This document shows, in pieces, positions 5,002-7,442 of a stretch of 7,442 bases of DNA. The DNA is from GW2011-AR18 sp038046085 (GTDB lineage: Archaea; Nanobdellota; Nanobdellia; SCGC-AAA011-G17; GW2011-AR18). Below the pieces are notes generated by a model. It did not search any database. It had not been told where the DNA came from and saw only the letters and a list, made by a program, of their open reading frames with translations. Where the stretch lies: contig JBBSWW010000022.1 in the NCBI GenBank assembly GCA_038046085.1, forward strand, positions 1 through 7,442, in the 5' to 3' direction. A program made the position numbers and the translations under genes. The stretch's first letter is position 1; every line of letters begins with the position of its first letter.

Positions 5002-5009
5002 TTTTCATT
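4994..5009 (+). repeat. Direct repeat copy 2: tRNA-Gln 3' end plus flank
   Basis: CGGGGCTATTTTCATT repeats the sequence at 3422-3440 apart from three missing Ts. The tRNA 3' acceptor strand and discriminator explain half of it. The four Ts after the discriminator may also act as a weak terminator before the uS15 promoter. Confidence 0.6.
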
Positions 5010-5017
5010 CAAGAAAG

Positions 5018-5028
5018 TTTTATAAATA
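5018..5028 (+). promoter_or_regulatory. Strong TATA-box promoter of the uS15 operon
   Basis: TTTTATAAATA, preceded by an A/G-rich AAGAAAG that could serve as a BRE. The stretch TTTATAAATAC is identical to that before the eS1 gene. The first A of the box is 31 bases before the ATG at 5053 and 25 before an in-frame TTG at 5047, so the message has either a leader of roughly six bases or none. Confidence 0.7.
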
Positions 5029-5052
5029 CCTCCTAATTCCATAATCTTGAAA

Positions 5053-5502
5053 ATGGCAAGAATGTACTCAGGTAAACGTGGTAAAGCTGGTTCTAAGAAA
5101 CCGGAAACTAACACTATTAAGACTTGGCTGACTTATACTCCTGTTGAAGTTGAGCAGTTGGTTGTTAAATTAGCTAAGACTGGTAAGAGTTCTGCTGTTG
5201 TTGGATTGATTTTAAGAGATTCATATGGTATTCCCAGTGTTAAAGTTTTGACTAAGAAATCTGTTTACCAGATTATTAAGGAACATAAGTTATCTCATGA
5301 GATTCCTGAAGTTTTATTATCATTGATTAAGAAAGAGATCCAGTTAGTTAAACATCTTGATAAGAACAAACATGATATGCCCTCTAGAAGAGGTTTATTA
5401 TTGACTCAGTCAAGGATTAGGAGAATGACTAAATATTATATTAGAACTAAAGTTCTTCCTGAAAAATGGACTTACAGCAAAGAACAGATTAAGTTTGCTT
5501 AA
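5053..5502 (+). CDS. rps15: Small-subunit ribosomal protein uS15 (archaeal S15P/S13e type)
   Basis: uS15 binds the central domain of 16S rRNA early in 30S assembly. The archaeal/eukaryotic form has an extra N-terminal domain before the bacterial-like S15 helices, and this product shows it: MARMYSGKRGKAGS at the start, a middle region TWLTYTPVEVEQLVVKLAK (about 27-45) with SAVVGLILRDSYGIPSVK, and the C-terminal S15 core including HDMPSRRGLLLTQSRIRRMTKYY. Length from the ATG at 5053 is 149 residues, normal for the family. The frame is open from a TTG at 5047, adding only Met-Lys. The ATG is preferred because family members begin MARM, but the TTG fits leaderless geometry slightly better. It is first in an operon whose next gene overlaps its stop by one base. 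Confidence 0.97.
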   Translation: MARMYSGKRGKAGSKKPETNTIKTWLTYTPVEVEQLVVKLAKTGKSSAVVGLILRDSYGIPSVKVLTKKSVYQIIKEHKLSHEIPEVLLSLIKKEIQLVKHLDKNKHDMPSRRGLLLTQSRIRRMTKYYIRTKVLPEKWTYSKEQIKFA

Positions 5503-6803
5503 TGATGTTTGATTCATCTGATTTTCAAAAGAGCATTGATATTTTTTGTAATAATTTTATAACTATTTTTCACTCTCCTATAAAAGTTCTATGTAAAAAG
5601 TCTGTTGAGGGTATTTTATCTGCTTCTTTATTTTCTAACATTTTCATTAAACAGAATGTTAATTTTTCTATATCTTTTGCTAAAGACTTTGATGATTCTA
5701 TTGTTAAAGAACTTAATCTTGACACTTGTATCATATTATTGTTTATCGGATTTTCTAATGAGAAGATCTCTCTTTTAGAGAATAAGAAGGTTTTCTTCAT
5801 CTCAGATTCAAGGATTTTCATCTCTGATAATATACTGAATAGAGAACTTAATATCCCTCTTCCTATAGCATCTTATTTTTTGCATAAGCAGATTACTGGT
5901 TCATCTTCTCTATCTTATATTCCATTGATTTCTGGTTCTGATAATTTATTATTGAATGATATTGAGAAAGATGCTATTGATTCGAAGATTGTTTCTAAGG
6001 CTGATGGTTTTAATTTATTTGGTTCTAACACCAGGCAGTTCCATAAAGTTTTGGAATATTCTATTAACCCTTTTATTTTAAGTATCTCAGGTTCTGAGGA
6101 GAGTTCTGTTAATATCCTCCGTGAACTTGATATTGCTAATAAGGACAGTGGTTTTGGTTCTATGATTGATATTGAGGAAGAGGATATGCTGAAATTAGTC
6201 TCTACTCTCGCTCTTGATATTCATGATATTAAGAAGAATAAGATATTGCTTCTGAATTTTGAGGATTTGAATTCTCCTTTTAGGGATATTAACGAGTTTA
6301 GGGAGTTCCTTAGGGCATGTGTTGTTTTTGATAAGCCATCTCTGGGTGTCTCTTTATGTTTGCAGTCTAAATCCTCTCGTATTAAGGCTCTTGAATTATT
6401 GAAAGATTTTAAATTAGAAGTCATTAAAGCGTTGAATCTTTATTATTCATCTTTTGATGATAAGAATATTATTGAAAAAGATAATGTTATTATAATTAAT
6501 TATTCTGATATTGTCAAGATAAATGTTCTTGAGGAAGTAACTTCATTAATCTGCAAGTTCACTCCTAAACTATATTCTAAGAGGATTGTTGTCATATCTC
6601 AGACAGCTCTTGGTTCTATCAAATGCTGTATTCCTTTTAGTTCAGTTGACCATTCTGTTAATGATCTTGTCTCAAAACTTGGTGTGAATATTGAAAATAC
6701 TAAAGATGTTATGTCTTTTTTTGTTAACATTGAGGAATCTGAGTTTATCTCACTTTTATTAGAAAGTCTTGAATCTATCAAGATGGAGAATGTGAGTTCT
6801 TGA
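5502..6803 (+). CDS. RecJ/GAN-family protein, apparently catalytically dead (Cdc45-like)
   Basis: Archaeal RecJ-like proteins (GAN) bind the GINS complex at the replication fork; active ones are DHH-family single-strand exonucleases, and eukaryotic Cdc45 is an inactivated relative. Homology is visible in order: the degenerate motif region CKKSVEGILSASL (31-43) where DxDG is expected; LLFIGFSN (about 79-86) where the DLGSG strand is expected; FFISDSR (98-104) in place of DHH; PLISGSDN (141-148), perhaps keeping one Asp; a middle region with SINPFILSISGSEESSVNIL; and FDKPSLGVSLCL (276-287), like the family's GRLGKPSLGIALCL. Near the C-terminus LGVNIENTKDVMSFFV replaces the GGGHDxAAG block. The length, 433 residues, is near that of archaeal GAN. 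The start ATG overlaps the uS15 stop (TAATG). Family assignment rests on motif order and the uS15-RecJ-eS1 neighbourhood. Loss of activity is inferred from missing residues. Confidence 0.85.
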   Translation: MMFDSSDFQKSIDIFCNNFITIFHSPIKVLCKKSVEGILSASLFSNIFIKQNVNFSISFAKDFDDSIVKELNLDTCIILLFIGFSNEKISLLENKKVFFISDSRIFISDNILNRELNIPLPIASYFLHKQITGSSSLSYIPLISGSDNLLLNDIEKDAIDSKIVSKADGFNLFGSNTRQFHKVLEYSINPFILSISGSEESSVNILRELDIANKDSGFGSMIDIEEEDMLKLVSTLALDIHDIKKNKILLLNFEDLNSPFRDINEFREFLRACVVFDKPSLGVSLCLQSKSSRIKALELLKDFKLEVIKALNLYYSSFDDKNIIEKDNVIIINYSDIVKINVLEEVTSLICKFTPKLYSKRIVVISQTALGSIKCCIPFSSVDHSVNDLVSKLGVNIENTKDVMSFFVNIEESEFISLLLESLESIKMENVSS

Positions 6804-6817
6804 TCCACATAAAAACC

Positions 6818-6828
6818 TTTATAAATAC
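6818..6828 (+). promoter_or_regulatory. TATA-box promoter of the eS1 gene
   Basis: TTTATAAATAC lies in the 45-base gap after the RecJ-like gene, with its first A 28 bases before the eS1 ATG. It is identical over 11 bases to the uS15 promoter core, which suggests matched strong expression of the two ribosomal proteins. The eS1 message would be leaderless or nearly so and independent of read-through. Confidence 0.7.
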
Positions 6829-6848
6829 TTCTTTTATCCTCTAACTTA

Positions 6849-7439
6849 ATGGCTAAAGAAATTAATGTTCAGAAGACATCCACTTCAGATGTTAAGAAGA
6901 AGAAAAAGAAGTGGGTTCCTATTTTTGCAGGTAAAGAATTTAATAATAAAGAGATTGGAGAAACATTCATTGAAGAAGCAGATATGGCTATGGATAAGGC
7001 TGTAACTCTTAATCTTATGAATCTTACTGGAGATCCTAAGAGGCAGAATTTCAACGTCAGGTTCAAGGTTTCTTCTGTTAAGAATGGTCAGGCTTTTGCT
7101 GATATTATTGATTATAAATTACAAGTAGCACAAAGAAAGAGATTATCTAGAAAGGGTAAGGATAAATTAGAGGATTCTCATGAATATACAACTAAGGATA
7201 ATGTTGTTGCTATAATCAAGCCAGTTTTCGTTACTAAGGCTTGTACTAACAAGTCAGTCCATGCTAGGGTAAGGAATGAATCAAGGAAGATTATCTCTAA
7301 TATTGTTAAGAATATGGACTTTACCCAGATGATGAGAGAGGTTATTGATAATAATATTCAGAAAGAAGTTAAGTCTGGTATGAAAAAATTCTATCCTTTG
7401 ACTTCTGTTATGTTTAAAGCTGCTGTTAGAAAAGAGTAA
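6849..7439 (+). CDS. rps3ae: Small-subunit ribosomal protein eS1 (S3Ae)
   Basis: eS1 is the archaeal/eukaryotic-specific 30S protein near the mRNA exit and platform. The 196-residue product is complete. A very basic N-terminal tail (VKKKKKKW, about 15-22) leads into VPIFAGKEFNNKEIGET, the family opening. This is followed by VTLNLMNLTGDPKRQNFNVRFKV (about 52-74), a strand-rich core, the basic patch AQRKRLSRKGKDK, and the C-terminal RNESRKIISNIVKNMDF...FYPLTSVMFKAAVRK. The ATG at 6849 sits 28 bases after a TATA box and gives a normal N-terminus; there is no Shine-Dalgarno. The length is close to other archaeal eS1 proteins. It follows the RecJ-like gene, as I recall for many archaeal genomes. 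The stop is three bases before the window edge, so any downstream operon partner is not visible. Confidence 0.96.
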   Translation: MAKEINVQKTSTSDVKKKKKKWVPIFAGKEFNNKEIGETFIEEADMAMDKAVTLNLMNLTGDPKRQNFNVRFKVSSVKNGQAFADIIDYKLQVAQRKRLSRKGKDKLEDSHEYTTKDNVVAIIKPVFVTKACTNKSVHARVRNESRKIISNIVKNMDFTQMMREVIDNNIQKEVKSGMKKFYPLTSVMFKAAVRKE

Positions 7440-7442
7440 TTT

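Noticed and set aside
1..7442. CRISPR arrays, insertion sequences, rRNA or C/D-box sRNA genes
   Set aside because: No spaced repeats, terminal inverted repeats with a transposase, or rRNA-like sequence were seen. TGATGA/CTGA matches occur only as scattered hits inside coding regions.

Overview
The window looks like part of an archaeal chromosome. It carries SRP54, a stand-alone Bud32 kinase, the archaeal forms of ribosomal proteins uS15 and eS1, a RecJ/GAN-family replication protein, and two tRNA genes with archaeal bulge-helix-bulge (BHB) introns. The DNA is very AT-rich, the genes are short and tightly packed, there are several small orphan genes, and Shine-Dalgarno sequences are lacking. 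This fits a reduced-genome DPANN-type archaeon (Woesearchaeota/Pacearchaeota-like), but that lineage call is inference and is not proven by any marker here.

Layout. (1) Bases 1-1407: srp54 behind its own TATA box. (2) 1404-1724, minus strand: an unrecognised 106-residue protein, tail-to-tail with srp54 and head-to-head with bud32; the two divergent starts appear to share one near-symmetric TATA box. (3) 1775-3263: a bud32 operon with two small, largely helical unknown proteins that share an N-terminal MGF...GENKK pattern. (4) 3327-5001: an accessory-looking island bounded by two tRNA-Gln genes. tRNA-Gln(UUG) has a 30-nt intron in an unusual place (D arm). It is followed by a free-standing LAGLIDADG homing endonuclease, a tandem pair of small membrane-anchored unknown proteins, and tRNA-Gln(CUG) with a canonical 17-nt intron. 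The tRNA 3' ends form a short direct repeat around this segment. (5) 5053-7439: the uS15 - RecJ/GAN-like - eS1 block, a gene order I associate with many archaea. The RecJ-like protein has lost the visible catalytic signatures and is best read as a Cdc45-like, non-nucleolytic member of the family.

Expression. Nearly every first gene has a TATA element whose first A lies about 24-28 bases before the start codon, so transcripts are predicted to be leaderless. Downstream genes begin 0-5 bases after, or overlapping, the previous stop without a Shine-Dalgarno sequence, which suggests coupled re-initiation. The most interesting points are the inactivated RecJ/Cdc45-like protein, the D-arm intron in tRNA-Gln(UUG), and the homing-endonuclease island between two intron-bearing tRNA-Gln genes.
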